Shown: positions 42,904 to 51,621 of the stretch, one piece after another
How the letters are laid out: each line of letters starts with the position of its first letter
Position numbering within the stretch: position 1 is the stretch's first letter
NCBI RefSeq assembly: GCF_000292345.1
Contig: NZ_ALOU01000027.1
Location: 48,247 to 112,246 of the forward strand
Source: Cupriavidus sp. BIS7
GTDB lineage: Bacteria > Pseudomonadota > Gammaproteobacteria > Burkholderiales > Burkholderiaceae
Reading direction: 5' to 3'
DNA length: 64,000 bases
Position numbers and translations under genes: made by a program
The notes under the pieces: model-generated
Told to the model about the DNA's origin: nothing
Databases searched by the model: none
What the model saw: only the letters and a program-made list of their open reading frames with translations

Positions 42904-43260
42904 ATGCCCAATACCGAAGATCAGCTCTCCATCATCTTTGCCGCACTGGCCGACCCGACCCGCCGCGCGATTCTTGCGCGGCTTTCCGAAGGCGAGGCCC
43001 CGGTGAGCGAACTGGCCCGCCCGTTCGATATGTCGGCCCCGGCCATCTCCAAGCACCTGCGCGTGCTGTCCGATGCCGGGCTGATCGAGCGGGAGGTCAA
43101 CGCGCGCTGGCGCATCTGTCATCTGCGCCCCGGTGCGTTGCGTGATGCGCATGGCTGGCTGGAAGCCTATCGCCGGCATTGGGAGGACAACCTCGACAGG
43201 CTCGTCGCCTTTATCGAGCAGGCGCATATCGTCACCGATGACAAGGGGTTCAAGTCATGA
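42904..43260 (+). CDS. ArsR-family HTH repressor
   Basis: 118 residues. Winged helix: IIFAALADPTRRAILARLSEGEAPVSELARPFDMSAPAISKHLRVL, then the wing LIEREVNARWRICHLRP. No metal-binding Cys motif, so it belongs to the non-metal subgroup that often accompanies AHSA1 proteins. It overlaps the next gene by four bases (ATGA), so regulator and fusion enzyme are co-translated. An AT-rich TTTAACCAAATAGTTAAAT palindrome-like sequence at 42879-42897 just above the start may be its operator. Confidence 0.92.
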   Translation: MPNTEDQLSIIFAALADPTRRAILARLSEGEAPVSELARPFDMSAPAISKHLRVLSDAGLIEREVNARWRICHLRPGALRDAHGWLEAYRRHWEDNLDRLVAFIEQAHIVTDDKGFKS

Positions 43261-44339
43261 CCGAAGCTGCTACGTTTCATCTGGAGATGACCCGCCAGAT
43301 TCGCGCGCCGCGCGAGCGGGTCTTCGATGCATTCACGGACCAGGCTGCCCTGGCGGCCTGGCATTGCCCGCGCGGCATGCACGTGCTGGAGGTCAGCGCC
43401 GATGCCAGGGTCGGCGGGCGCTACCGGCTTGTGATGGGCGGCCGCGACGGCTCGCGCCACACGGTTGGCGGCGAATACCAGAAGATCGACCGCGCCAATT
43501 TCCTGGCCTACACATGGCAATGGGAAGGCGGCGAGTTGCCCGAGGGAACGCGCACGCTGATCGAGGTCACGCTGACCGACAAGGACGGCGGCACGCTCTT
43601 GCATATGCGCCACAGCGGGTTCCCGGACGCGGCCACGCGCGATTCGCATTCGCACGGCTGGCAATCGGTGTTCAATCGCCTGAGCGACTATGCCGATGCC
43701 GAAGGCAGCGCGGGCACCATCACGGTCTATGGCGACGGGCGCAGCACCTATGTGCGTACCGTGCGGATGGCGCTGGCGGAAAAAGGCATCGCCTACACGC
43801 TCAAGCCGCTGACTCCGCGCGACCCCGAACTTCTGGAGCACCAGCCGTTCGGACGCATCCCGGCATTTGCGGACGGCCCGCTGGAGTTCTACGAAACGCG
43901 GGGCATCCTGAACTATATCGAGGAAGCCTTCGACGGCCCGAGCCTGATCTCGCAGGCCGGCCCCACGGCGCGTGCCCGGTGCGAGCAGTGGATCAGCCTG
44001 ATCAACTGCCACGCATATGACGCGATGGTGCGCCGCTACGTCCTGCAGTATGTATTCCCGAAGGGCGAGGATGGTCAGCCGGATCGCAAGACGATCGATG
44101 CCGCGCTGCCAGAGATCGCCAAACAGCTCGACATACTGGAGCAGGCGTATGGCGGAGGCAATTTCCTGGCAGGCAACTCGCTGACGATGGCCGACCTGTT
44201 CTTCGCGCCAATCGTCGAGTACCTGGGCCTCTTTCCGGAAACAGCGGCGATGCTGGAGTCGCGGCCGAATATCCGGCGCGCCCACGCGGCGATGCGCGCG
44301 CGGCCAAGCTTTGCGGCCACGCAGCCGAACCCCAGCTGA
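43257..44339 (+). CDS. AHSA1/SRPBCC domain fused to glutathione S-transferase
   Basis: 360 residues with two domains. Residues 1-150 are an AHSA1-type START-like fold (MTRQIRAPRERVFDAFTDQAALAAW, VGGRYRLVM, then the C-terminal helix SHGWQSVFNRLSDY). Residues 154-360 are a complete GST: thioredoxin-like ITVYGDGRSTYVRTVRMALAEKGI with GRIPAFADGPLEFYETRGILNYIEE, then the all-helical domain with NSLTMADLFFAPIVEYL. The reading frame is continuous with no stop at the join. AHSA1 after ArsR is common; direct fusion to GST is not something I recall. Ligand and reaction are unknown. Confidence 0.88.
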   Translation: MTEAATFHLEMTRQIRAPRERVFDAFTDQAALAAWHCPRGMHVLEVSADARVGGRYRLVMGGRDGSRHTVGGEYQKIDRANFLAYTWQWEGGELPEGTRTLIEVTLTDKDGGTLLHMRHSGFPDAATRDSHSHGWQSVFNRLSDYADAEGSAGTITVYGDGRSTYVRTVRMALAEKGIAYTLKPLTPRDPELLEHQPFGRIPAFADGPLEFYETRGILNYIEEAFDGPSLISQAGPTARARCEQWISLINCHAYDAMVRRYVLQYVFPKGEDGQPDRKTIDAALPEIAKQLDILEQAYGGGNFLAGNSLTMADLFFAPIVEYLGLFPETAAMLESRPNIRRAHAAMRARPSFAATQPNPS

Positions 44340-44377
44340 TCGGCCAGGCCAATCGCGCTTCCAAGGTGCAGTGGCAC

Positions 44378-44413
44378 CGCCTCCAGCGCTGCGTGTCGAC
44401 CACGCTGGAGGCG
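44378..44413 (+). terminator. Hairpin after the AHSA1-GST gene
   Basis: Perfect 11-bp arms CGCCTCCAGCG / CGCTGGAGGCG (44378-44388, 44403-44413) with a 14-base loop. No T-run follows, so it may be a Rho-assisted or 3'-protective hairpin. The remaining sequence to fliD (44414-44665) should hold the fliD promoter; TAAAG at 44531 hints at a sigma-28 -35 box but no good -10 follows. Confidence 0.45.
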
Positions 44414-44665
44414 GAGGCGCTTCCCGATCTGTGTATCCGCTTTGTATGGATTTGGCATGCGCAGACATACAACACCCGCCCGAGTATTACCGAGTCTGTC
44501 ACGCATCATCACAAGCGGTTAAATACCGCGTAAAGCCGCGCCAATTCCTCCGCAAGACCCGTCTTTCCGGTTGCTAGTGTGACGAGAGGCCGAGCGTGTA
44601 GCACACGCAACATGCCCGGCCGAAACCGTCGCAGACAAACGTCTGCTTGTCCCGGAAAGTAATCC

Positions 44666-46180
44666 ATGACCACTACATCCGCTACAGCATCCAGTACCTC
44701 CTCAAACACCGGCCTGATCACAAACCTTGGCGTCGGCTCAGGCCTTGACCTCAGCTCCCTGCTCGACCAGCTCACGCAGGCCGAACAGGCGCCGCTTACG
44801 GCCATCACGCAACAGCAGCAGAGCTACCAGACCAAGCTGTCCGCCTACGGGCAGGTCCAGAGCATGCTGGGAGCATTCCAGGCATCGGCCAACCAGCTTG
44901 GCAACCCGTCCTTCTTCCAGGCGACCACTGCCAGTTCCAGCAACACCGCGGTGCTCAGCGCGGCGGGAAGCAATACCGCAGCCACCGGCAGCTATGCCAT
45001 CAACGTCACGCAACTGGCGCAGGCGCAATCGCTCGTGTCGAAGGGGCAGTCCAGCCAGACCACGGCAATCGGCACCGGCACAATTCATATCGATTTCGGC
45101 GCCATCACCGGCGGCACGCTCGACACCAACACGTCCAGCCCGACCTACGGCACGTACACCGGCGCCACGTTCACGGCCAACAGCGGCAGCACCGGTGTGG
45201 ATATCACGATCGACAGCAGCAACAACACGCTGCAGGGCGTTGCTGACGCGATCAACAAGGCCAATGCCGGCGTCACCGCAAGCATCATCAACGATGGCTC
45301 GGGCACGCCCTACCGCCTGGTGATCAACTCGAACAGCACGGGCGCCACCAACAGCGTGCGCATGTCGGTCAACGAGACGGATGGCGGCTCGGCGCTCTCC
45401 AGCCTCGCCACATACGACCCTGCCGGCACGCAGGACATGCAACAGACTGTCCAGGCCCAGAACGCGCAGCTGACGGTCAACAACATCGGCATCCAGAGCG
45501 CCAGCAACTCGGTGAGCGGCGCGGTGGCAGGCGTGACGCTGAGCCTGGCTCAGACGGGCACGACCAGCGTATCGGTCCAGCGCGACACAAGCTCGATCAT
45601 CACCGGCGTGCAGGCATTCGTCACGGCCTACAACAACCTCCAGAGCACGGCCGCGTCGCTGTCGGCCTATGACCCCAGCACGCAGACAGGCTCCCCGCTG
45701 ACGGGCGATTCCACACTGAGCATCATTCAGAATCAGCTGCGCAGCGTGCTGAACAATCAGCAATCGGGCAATGCATTCACCAATCTCGGTCAGATCGGCA
45801 TTTCGTTTCAGAACGACGGAACGCTGGCGCTCGATACCTCCAAGCTGACCACGGCGCTGAACAGCAACGCGGGCGCGGTGGCCAGCCTGTTCGGCAATAC
45901 CGACGGCACGAGCGGCTACGGCAATCAGATCAGCACACTCATCACTGGCCTGACCAGCAGCAACGGCTCGCTTACGGCGGCTACGGCAGGCATCAACAGC
46001 ACGTTGAAGGATCTCGGAACCCAGTACACAGACACGCAGAGCCAGATCAACGCGACCATCGCGAACTACCAGGCGCAGTTCCAGCAACTCGATGTGCTGA
46101 TGTCCCAGATGCAGAACACCAGCACGTACCTGACCCAGCAGTTCGCCGCGATGAACAACACCAGCAGCAGTAGCAAGTAA
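44666..46180 (+). CDS. fliD: Flagellar filament cap protein FliD (hook-associated protein 2)
   Basis: 504 residues. Caps the filament and places flagellin at the tip. FliD N-domain (about 18-115; TNLGVGSGLDLSSLLDQLTQAEQAPL), hypervariable Thr/Ser/Asn-rich outer domains (about 120-290) and FliD C-domain (about 300-490; SVQRDTSSIITGVQAFVTAYNNL) are visible. The last residues form an amphipathic coiled coil (QFQQLDVLMSQMQNTSTYLTQQF). Isolated from other flagellar genes; only the FlxA-like gene 2 kb upstream may belong to the same regulon. A GGAAAG ribosome site supports the start. Confidence 0.93.
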   Translation: MTTTSATASSTSSNTGLITNLGVGSGLDLSSLLDQLTQAEQAPLTAITQQQQSYQTKLSAYGQVQSMLGAFQASANQLGNPSFFQATTASSSNTAVLSAAGSNTAATGSYAINVTQLAQAQSLVSKGQSSQTTAIGTGTIHIDFGAITGGTLDTNTSSPTYGTYTGATFTANSGSTGVDITIDSSNNTLQGVADAINKANAGVTASIINDGSGTPYRLVINSNSTGATNSVRMSVNETDGGSALSSLATYDPAGTQDMQQTVQAQNAQLTVNNIGIQSASNSVSGAVAGVTLSLAQTGTTSVSVQRDTSSIITGVQAFVTAYNNLQSTAASLSAYDPSTQTGSPLTGDSTLSIIQNQLRSVLNNQQSGNAFTNLGQIGISFQNDGTLALDTSKLTTALNSNAGAVASLFGNTDGTSGYGNQISTLITGLTSSNGSLTAATAGINSTLKDLGTQYTDTQSQINATIANYQAQFQQLDVLMSQMQNTSTYLTQQFAAMNNTSSSSK

Positions 46181-46208
46181 TAACGTCAACGGAGGTATCG
46201 GCAGCATC

Positions 46209-46227
46209 GGCCCGCCTTGCGGGCCAA
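46209..46227 (+). terminator. Hairpin after fliD
   Basis: GGCCCGC / GCGGGCC stem with a 3-base loop, followed by AATTT. Begins about 28 bp after the fliD stop. Weak T-run. Confidence 0.5.
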
Positions 46228-46378
46228 TTTCCGCTTCACAAAGCGGCCTCACAAGACCGACTGTCCCCGATCATCAAATCATTGTCACCTACGATCAAGC
46301 GTCTGCCGGGCGTTTGCGCATACTGCCGTATCTCATTGGCCCTTGGCCCCTTGGCCGGTACGACAGGAAGATCTGCAA

Positions 46379-47266
46379 ATGACGCGCGATGATGTCGAGT
46401 TTCGTTCTGGCAACGTCCGGTGTGCCGCCTGGCTCTATCGCCCGGAGGGCGTGGACGGACCCCTGCCATGCGTGGTGATGGCGCATGGCTTCTCGGCCGT
46501 GCGCGAGCAGCGGTTTGACGCCTTTGCCGAACGCTTCGCGCAGGCAGGTCTGGCCGTGCTGCTGTTCGACTACCGGTACTTTGGCGCCAGCGATGGCATG
46601 CCGCGTCAGTTGCTGAAGATTGGCCACCAGTTGCAGGACTGGGCAGCGGCGATTGCGTTCGCGCGCAGCCTGCCCGGCATCGATCCAAAACGCATCGCGC
46701 TGTTCGGTTCATCGCTGAGCGGTGGCCATGTGCTGACGATGGCGGCGCGCGATCGGGCCGTTGCCGCTGCAGTAGCGCAAGTGCCCACTTGCGACGGCTT
46801 GCGCAACCTGCCGGCATTGGGGATTGTTCAACTGACACGACTGACGCTGGCCGGCCTGTATGACGCAGCGCGCTCGCTCGTCGGCCTGTCGCCGTTCTAC
46901 ATCGCGGCCGCCGGGCGCCCGGGCTCGTGGTCGGCCATGGCAACGCCCGACGCACTGTCCTGGTTCGAGAGCGTAACGCCGGAGAAATCCACTTGGGTGA
47001 ACAAGGTCTGCGCGCGCATTGCCCTGCATTACGGCATGTACCGGCCGATTACCGGCGTGCGGAAGATCCAGTGCCCGACGCTCTATTGCATCGGGCAAGA
47101 GGACGCTCATCTGGCGCCGGCGCATCTGGCCCATGAAGCGGCCGCACGCACGCCCCGGGCCGAGGTGAAGACCTATCCGTGCGGGCATTTCGGCCTTTAC
47201 AGCGGGCCGTTGTGGGAGCGCTCGATTGTCGATCAGACGGACTTCCTTGTCCGCCATCTGCGCTAG
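46379..47266 (+). CDS. Alpha/beta hydrolase
   Basis: 295 residues from MTRDDVEFRSGNVRCAAWLY. Canonical fold: oxyanion motif MAHGFSAVREQRFD, then LLFDYRYFGASDG, nucleophile elbow ALFGSSLSGGHVL (Ser in GSSLSGG), a late acid around YCIGQEDAHLAP and His in CGHFGLYSG. Similar to dienelactone hydrolase/acetyl xylan esterase-like enzymes. AGGAAG ribosome site 8 bp before the ATG fixes the start. Substrate unknown. Confidence 0.85.
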   Translation: MTRDDVEFRSGNVRCAAWLYRPEGVDGPLPCVVMAHGFSAVREQRFDAFAERFAQAGLAVLLFDYRYFGASDGMPRQLLKIGHQLQDWAAAIAFARSLPGIDPKRIALFGSSLSGGHVLTMAARDRAVAAAVAQVPTCDGLRNLPALGIVQLTRLTLAGLYDAARSLVGLSPFYIAAAGRPGSWSAMATPDALSWFESVTPEKSTWVNKVCARIALHYGMYRPITGVRKIQCPTLYCIGQEDAHLAPAHLAHEAAARTPRAEVKTYPCGHFGLYSGPLWERSIVDQTDFLVRHLR

Positions 47267-47292
47267 CCACGGCGCTAGCCACGGCGCTAGCG
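47261..47292. repeat. Short tandem 12-bp repeat at the hydrolase stop codon
   Basis: CGCTAGCCACGG occurs at 47261-47272 and 47273-47284, followed by a partial third CGCTAGCG. The first unit contains the TAG stop of the hydrolase, and the region borders the end of the convergent glycosylase gene (from 47287). Probably replication slippage. Confidence 0.6.
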
Positions 47293-47796
47293 AGTGCCCT
47301 GCCCCCCCAACCACTCCCGCAACGCTTCCCACGCAAGCAGTTTCTGCGCGTATGCCAGCGTATGAGCGGGGCTGCTGGAAGGTAACCTGACAATGCGGTG
47401 CTGGTCGCCATGCCGCTGGAGGGCCTTCAAGCCAATGCGTTCAGCGGTCCCGCCATTGAACGCGATGACCGCCAGCTCCGGCAACGACTCGATCAAACCC
47501 ACCAGGTCATTGCCAGCGTGGTCGCGTATGTTGCTATCCAGACTCCCCTCCCGCTTGGCTTCCGCCACCACGTCCCATAGCCCGACGTGATGCGCCAGAA
47601 GCGTCTGCAGCCGATCGGCATATTCAATGCCGACCAGATCCACGCCGAGAACATCGCCGACGAGACGCCAGAACTGGTTCTGCTTGTGCGCGTAGTACTG
47701 CGATTGCGCAAGTGAGGCTTCGCCCGGCAGGCTGCCGAGGATCAGTACGCGGGTGTGGGTATCGACGACCGGAGGAAAGCAGCGTTTGGTGGTCAT
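47287..47796 (-). CDS. UDG family 6 DNA glycosylase (hypoxanthine-DNA glycosylase type)
   Basis: 169 residues. The motif ILGSLPGEASLAQSQYYAHK then QNQFWRLVGD is characteristic of the family 6 hypoxanthine-DNA glycosylases, which remove deaminated adenine. VGLWDVVAEAKREGSLDSNI with its Asn follows, and LPSSSPAH provides the late catalytic loop. Stand-alone gene, convergent with the hydrolase. Confidence 0.85.
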   Translation of the reverse strand: MTTKRCFPPVVDTHTRVLILGSLPGEASLAQSQYYAHKQNQFWRLVGDVLGVDLVGIEYADRLQTLLAHHVGLWDVVAEAKREGSLDSNIRDHAGNDLVGLIESLPELAVIAFNGGTAERIGLKALQRHGDQHRIVRLPSSSPAHTLAYAQKLLAWEALREWLGGQGTR

Positions 47797-47824
47797 CGGG
47801 ATGGGGTGATTAGAGATGGACCGA

Positions 47825-47948
47825 CTTGCCCTCTCCCCCGCCCCTCTCCCGCAGGCGGGAGAGGGGAGAACACCAAGGGCATAGCTAACCCTGTCGGTTC
47901 GCTCCCCTCTCCCGCTCGCGGGAGAGGGGCTGGGGGAGAGGGCAAGCG
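47825..47948. repeat. REP-like paired inverted repeat, copy C
   Basis: Two complete units in opposite orientation: 47825-47871 (CTTGCCCTCTCCCCCGCCCC, then GCAGGCGGGAGAGGGGAG) and 47900-47948 (GCTCCCCTCTCCCGC, then GCGGGAGAGGGGCTGGGGG). About 28 bp separate them. The cleanest example of the pair in this window. Lies in the gap between htpG and the DNA glycosylase. Confidence 0.85.
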
Positions 47949-47970
47949 CATCAGGCTGTGATGCCAGCCA

Positions 47971-49872
47971 TCAAGCCAGCAGACGGTTCACCCGCTGCAC
48001 ATACGCAGCCGGATCGTCGAGCATGCCGCCTTCGGCCAGCAGGGCCTGGTCGAACAGTACGCGCACGCGGTCGCCGAATGCATCGCCATCTGGCAGGTCG
48101 CGCAGCTTCTTCACCAGCGCGTGTTCCGGGTTCAGTTCCAGGATCGGCTGGGCATCGGGCGCCTTCTGGCCGGCCTGCTTCAGCAGCCGCTGCAGATAGC
48201 CGCTCATGTCGCCGTCATCGGACACCAGGCATGACGCCGAATCGGTCAGGCGCAGCGTCACGCGCACATCCTTGGCCTGGCCCTCGAGCACGGCCTTGGC
48301 GCGATCCACCACTTCCTTCCATTCGGTGCTGGCCTTTTCCTGCTCGGCTTTCTCAGCCTCATCGGCCAGCCCGCCCAGGTTCAGGTCGCCACGGGCCACC
48401 GACACCAGTTGCTTGCCGTCGAACTCCTGCAGGTACGACAGCATCCATTCGTCGACGCGGTCCGTCAGCAGCAGCACCTCGATACCCTTCTTGCGGAACA
48501 CCTCGAGGTGCGGGCTCGACTTGGCCGGCGCCCAGGCATCGGCGGTGACGTAGTAGATCTTGTCCTGCCCTTCCTTCATGCGGCCCACGTAGTCGGCCAG
48601 CGACACCGACTGCTCGGCCGTGTCGTTGTGGGTGGTGGCAAAACGCAGCAGCTTGGCGATGCGCTCGGCGTTGGCGTGATCCTCGCCCATGCCTTCCTTG
48701 AGCACCTGGCCGAACTGCTCCCAGAACGTCTTGTACTTGGCGCGTTCGGCTTCGTCCTCGCTATCGGACAGCGATTCGAGCATCGACAGCACGCGCTTGG
48801 TGCAGCCTTCGCGGATGGCCTTCACATCGCGGCTTTCCTGCAGCAGTTCGCGCGATACGTTCAGCGGCAGGTCAGCCGAATCCACCACGCCCTTGACCCA
48901 GCGCAGGTACGCCGGCAGCAGCTGGTCAGCATCGTCCATGATGAACACGCGCTTCACGTACAGCTTCAGGCCGGCCTTGTGGTTGCGGTCCCACAGGTCG
49001 AACGGCGCGCGCGCCGGGATATACAGCAGTTGCGTGTATTCGCTGCGGCCTTCCACGCGGTTGTGGGTCCAGGACAGCGGCGCCTCGTGGTCGTGCGCGA
49101 TGTGCTGGTAGAACGCCTGGTACTGCTCGTCGGTAATGTCAGCCTTGTTGCGCGTCCAGAGCGCGCTGGCCTGGTTCACGCTTTCCCACTCGCCCGTGGC
49201 TTTCTGCTTTTGCGCCTCGGCATCCCATTCTTCCTTGGGCATGCGGATCGGCAGCGAGATATGGTCCGAGTACTTGCGGATGATGTGCTGCAGGCGGTAT
49301 GACGACAGGAAATCGTCCTCGCCGTCGCGCAGGTGCAGCGTGATCGTGGTGCCGCGCTCGGCGCGGTCGATCGCGTCGATCGTGAATTCGCCATCGCCGG
49401 CACTTTCCCAGCGCACGGCTTCGCTGGCGCTCAGGCCCGCGCGACGCGTTTCCACGGTGACGCGGTCGGCCACGATAAACGCCGAGTAGAAGCCCACGCC
49501 GAACTGGCCGATCAGCGCGGCGTCCTTCTGCTGGTCGCCGGACAGTTGCTGGAAGAACTCCCGGGTGCCCGAACGGGCGATGGTGCCGAGGTTGCGGATT
49601 GCCTCGTCGCGGCTCATGCCGATGCCGTTGTCGGTGATCTTCAGCGTGCGGGCGGCCGGGTCGGCTTCGATCCGGATGGCCAGGTCGGCATCGTTCTCGA
49701 GCAACGCGGGATCCGCGATCGCCTCGAAGCGCAGCTTGTCGGTAGCGTCGGAAGCATTCGAAACCAGCTCGCGCAGGAAGATTTCCTTGTTGCTGTACAG
49801 CGAGTGGATCATCAGGTGCAGCAGTTGCTTCACTTCCGCCTGGAAGCTCATCGTTTCGTGCGGTGCGGTCAT
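47971..49872 (-). CDS. htpG: Chaperone HtpG (Hsp90 family)
   Basis: 633 residues from [20 protein letters not shown]. ATPase N-domain motifs [32 protein letters not shown] and [15 protein letters not shown] are intact; the middle domain has [27 protein letters not shown] ribosome site just before the ATG at 49872 rules out the ATG at 49905. Heat-shock role presumed; no heat-shock promoter was identified. Confidence 0.97.
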   Translation of the reverse strand: MTAPHETMSFQAEVKQLLHLMIHSLYSNKEIFLRELVSNASDATDKLRFEAIADPALLENDADLAIRIEADPAARTLKITDNGIGMSRDEAIRNLGTIARSGTREFFQQLSGDQQKDAALIGQFGVGFYSAFIVADRVTVETRRAGLSASEAVRWESAGDGEFTIDAIDRAERGTTITLHLRDGEDDFLSSYRLQHIIRKYSDHISLPIRMPKEEWDAEAQKQKATGEWESVNQASALWTRNKADITDEQYQAFYQHIAHDHEAPLSWTHNRVEGRSEYTQLLYIPARAPFDLWDRNHKAGLKLYVKRVFIMDDADQLLPAYLRWVKGVVDSADLPLNVSRELLQESRDVKAIREGCTKRVLSMLESLSDSEDEAERAKYKTFWEQFGQVLKEGMGEDHANAERIAKLLRFATTHNDTAEQSVSLADYVGRMKEGQDKIYYVTADAWAPAKSSPHLEVFRKKGIEVLLLTDRVDEWMLSYLQEFDGKQLVSVARGDLNLGGLADEAEKAEQEKASTEWKEVVDRAKAVLEGQAKDVRVTLRLTDSASCLVSDDGDMSGYLQRLLKQAGQKAPDAQPILELNPEHALVKKLRDLPDGDAFGDRVRVLFDQALLAEGGMLDDPAAYVQRVNRLLA

Positions 49873-49971
49873 GGTTCTCCTCTTAAAAACGAAAACGTGC
49901 GCCAACTTGCCCGGCCCGTGATTCCGGAACGGGATCGATGGGGCTCGACATAGGGTTCGAGGCGCGGTTTT

Positions 49972-51537
49972 TCAAGTCCCCACGGTAGTGGGCTGGCTAG
50001 CGGGCTGGCTGGCGGGCTGGCTGGCGGGCTGGCCCGACAGGCGCTCCATCTGGCTGGCCAGGAAGCGCAGCATGCCGGGGTCGCCGCTGCTGGCCACGTT
50101 GAAGCGCGTCCACGTGGACGGCATCTGCGACGGCGAAAACAGGCTGCCCGGCGCGAACAGGTACCCCTCTTCATGCCCGGCGGTGGCGATCACGTTGGTG
50201 TCGACGCCCGTATCGGCCCACAGGTAGATGCCCGCGTGGTTGCCGGGGAAAATGCGCAAACCGAGCCGTTCAAGCTGGTCGCGCGTCTCGTCGCGCGCAC
50301 GGTCCAGCCGGCCGCGCACGCGCTCCACGTGCTTGCGGTAGTGCCCTTCGGTCAGCACCTTGTAGACCACCCGCTCGTTGACTTCGGGCGTAGCCATGCC
50401 GGTCACGAGCTTGCTGTCGGTCAGCGTCACGGCCATGTCCGGGCTGGCGGCGATGAAACCCACGCGCAGGTTGGCGGCCAGCGTCTTCGAAAAACTGCCC
50501 AGGTAGATCACGCGCCTGAGCTGGTCCAGGCTTGCCAGCCGCGTGGCCGCATGGCCAGGCGGGCAGAGATCGCAGTAGATGTCGTCCTCGACGATCGTGA
50601 AGTCGTATTGTTCGGCCAGTTGCAGCAGCCGGAATGCCCGCGCGGCGGACAGCGAGGTGCCGGTCGGGTTGTGCAGCACGGAGTTGACCACCAGCAGCTT
50701 GGGCCGATGCGCCTGGGCGATCCGCTCCAGCGCTTCCACATCGGGACCATCGACCGTATAGGGCACGCCAATCACGTTGGCGCCCTGCGTGGCAAAGCGC
50801 GCGAACATCACGAACCATGCGGGGTCGCCCACCACGACGGTATCCCCAGGCTGCAGGAACTGGCGCGCGATCAGGTCGAAGGCCTGCGTGATGCCCGAGG
50901 TCATGACGATCTGGTCGGGCGTAACCCCGATCTCCAGTTCCTCCAGCCGCGTGCGCAATTGCTGCCGCAGTGGCAGGAAGCCCTGCGGCGTGCCGCTGAC
51001 CAGGAAATGGTTGCCGGGCTGGCGGCCCAGGCTTCGCAGCGCGCCCGAGACCAGTTCGCCATCGAGCCAGTCATTGGGTAGGAAACCCCAGCCGGGCGCC
51101 TTGTGGCTTTCGGCCGAATGAAACATGCTGCGCAGCAGCCAGGTGACATCGACATTGCGGATGGCCGGCGAGGCCGGCTGCACCACCGTGGACGCATGCG
51201 GCGCGCGCTCGCGCACGTAGAAGCCGGAGCCACGGCGCGATTCCAGGTAGCCCAGAGCCACCAGCCGCTCGTAGGCTTCCACCACCGTAAAACGCGAGAT
51301 CCCCTTCTCCGTCGCCAGCTGGCGAATCGACGGCATGCGCATGCCGGCCCGGAACACCCGTTCGTCGATGCGCAGCCGCGCCCACTCCGTGAGTTGCTCC
51401 ACCAGCGTCATCTGGGCGGATGGAATCGGGTCCGGAAGCTGCTCAAGCCCCGTCGCCGGCATCACGAGCCGCAATGCCCGTGTGCTGCCTGCTGCACCGT
51501 CGTGATCCCCCCGGTTATCCTTCTGGCTGCCTTCCAT
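49972..51537 (-). CDS. MocR-type transcriptional regulator (GntR HTH + PLP aminotransferase domain)
   Basis: 521 residues from MEGSQKDNRGDHD. N-terminal GntR winged helix (about 48-115; MPSIRQLATEKGISRFTVVEAYERLVALGYL), then a full fold-type I aminotransferase domain (about 170-500). The PLP lysine is in VIYLGSFSKTLAANLRVGF; NPTGTSLSAARAF and the EDDIYCDL aspartate are kept. The C-terminus ends in QPASQPASQPASQPTT, encoded by a 12-bp tandem repeat. MocR proteins sense amino acids or PLP and often control a divergent operon, as found here. Start could be later (MPATGLEQL). Confidence 0.9.
   Translation of the reverse strand: MEGSQKDNRGDHDGAAGSTRALRLVMPATGLEQLPDPIPSAQMTLVEQLTEWARLRIDERVFRAGMRMPSIRQLATEKGISRFTVVEAYERLVALGYLESRRGSGFYVRERAPHASTVVQPASPAIRNVDVTWLLRSMFHSAESHKAPGWGFLPNDWLDGELVSGALRSLGRQPGNHFLVSGTPQGFLPLRQQLRTRLEELEIGVTPDQIVMTSGITQAFDLIARQFLQPGDTVVVGDPAWFVMFARFATQGANVIGVPYTVDGPDVEALERIAQAHRPKLLVVNSVLHNPTGTSLSAARAFRLLQLAEQYDFTIVEDDIYCDLCPPGHAATRLASLDQLRRVIYLGSFSKTLAANLRVGFIAASPDMAVTLTDSKLVTGMATPEVNERVVYKVLTEGHYRKHVERVRGRLDRARDETRDQLERLGLRIFPGNHAGIYLWADTGVDTNVIATAGHEEGYLFAPGSLFSPSQMPSTWTRFNVASSGDPGMLRFLASQMERLSGQPASQPASQPASQPTTVGT
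49989..50036. repeat. 12-bp minisatellite inside the MocR gene end
   Basis: Four units of GGCTGGCTGGCG type (GGGCTGGCTAGC, GGGCTGGCTGGC, GGGCTGGCTGGC, GGGCTGGCCCGA) lie end to end from 49989. They encode the repeated Gln-Pro-Ala-Ser tail of the regulator. Unit number multiple of three bases keeps the frame, so copy number may vary between strains without breaking the gene. Confidence 0.75.
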
Positions 51538-51550
51538 GTGGCGCTCCCGC

Positions 51551-51597
51551 AACTGTACTGAAGACGATCTGCTCAACTGTATCGGTACTGTACCGAC
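51551..51597. promoter_or_regulatory. Candidate MocR operator between the regulator and the divergent operon
   Basis: ACTGTA occurs three times (51552, 51576, 51587). The last is the centre of TCGGTACTGTACCGA (51582-51596), a perfect palindrome around one T. MocR regulators typically bind direct repeats plus an inverted half-site in the divergent promoter region. The 84-bp gap leaves room for overlapping divergent promoters. Binding is inferred. Confidence 0.6.
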
Positions 51598-51621
51598 GAG
51601 CTTGACTAACATCAACCGACC

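Noticed and set aside
44531..44557. Possible sigma-28 promoter before fliD
   Set aside because: TAAAG is present, but no GCCGATAA-like box occurs at 11-12 bp spacing; weaker than the one before the FlxA-like gene.
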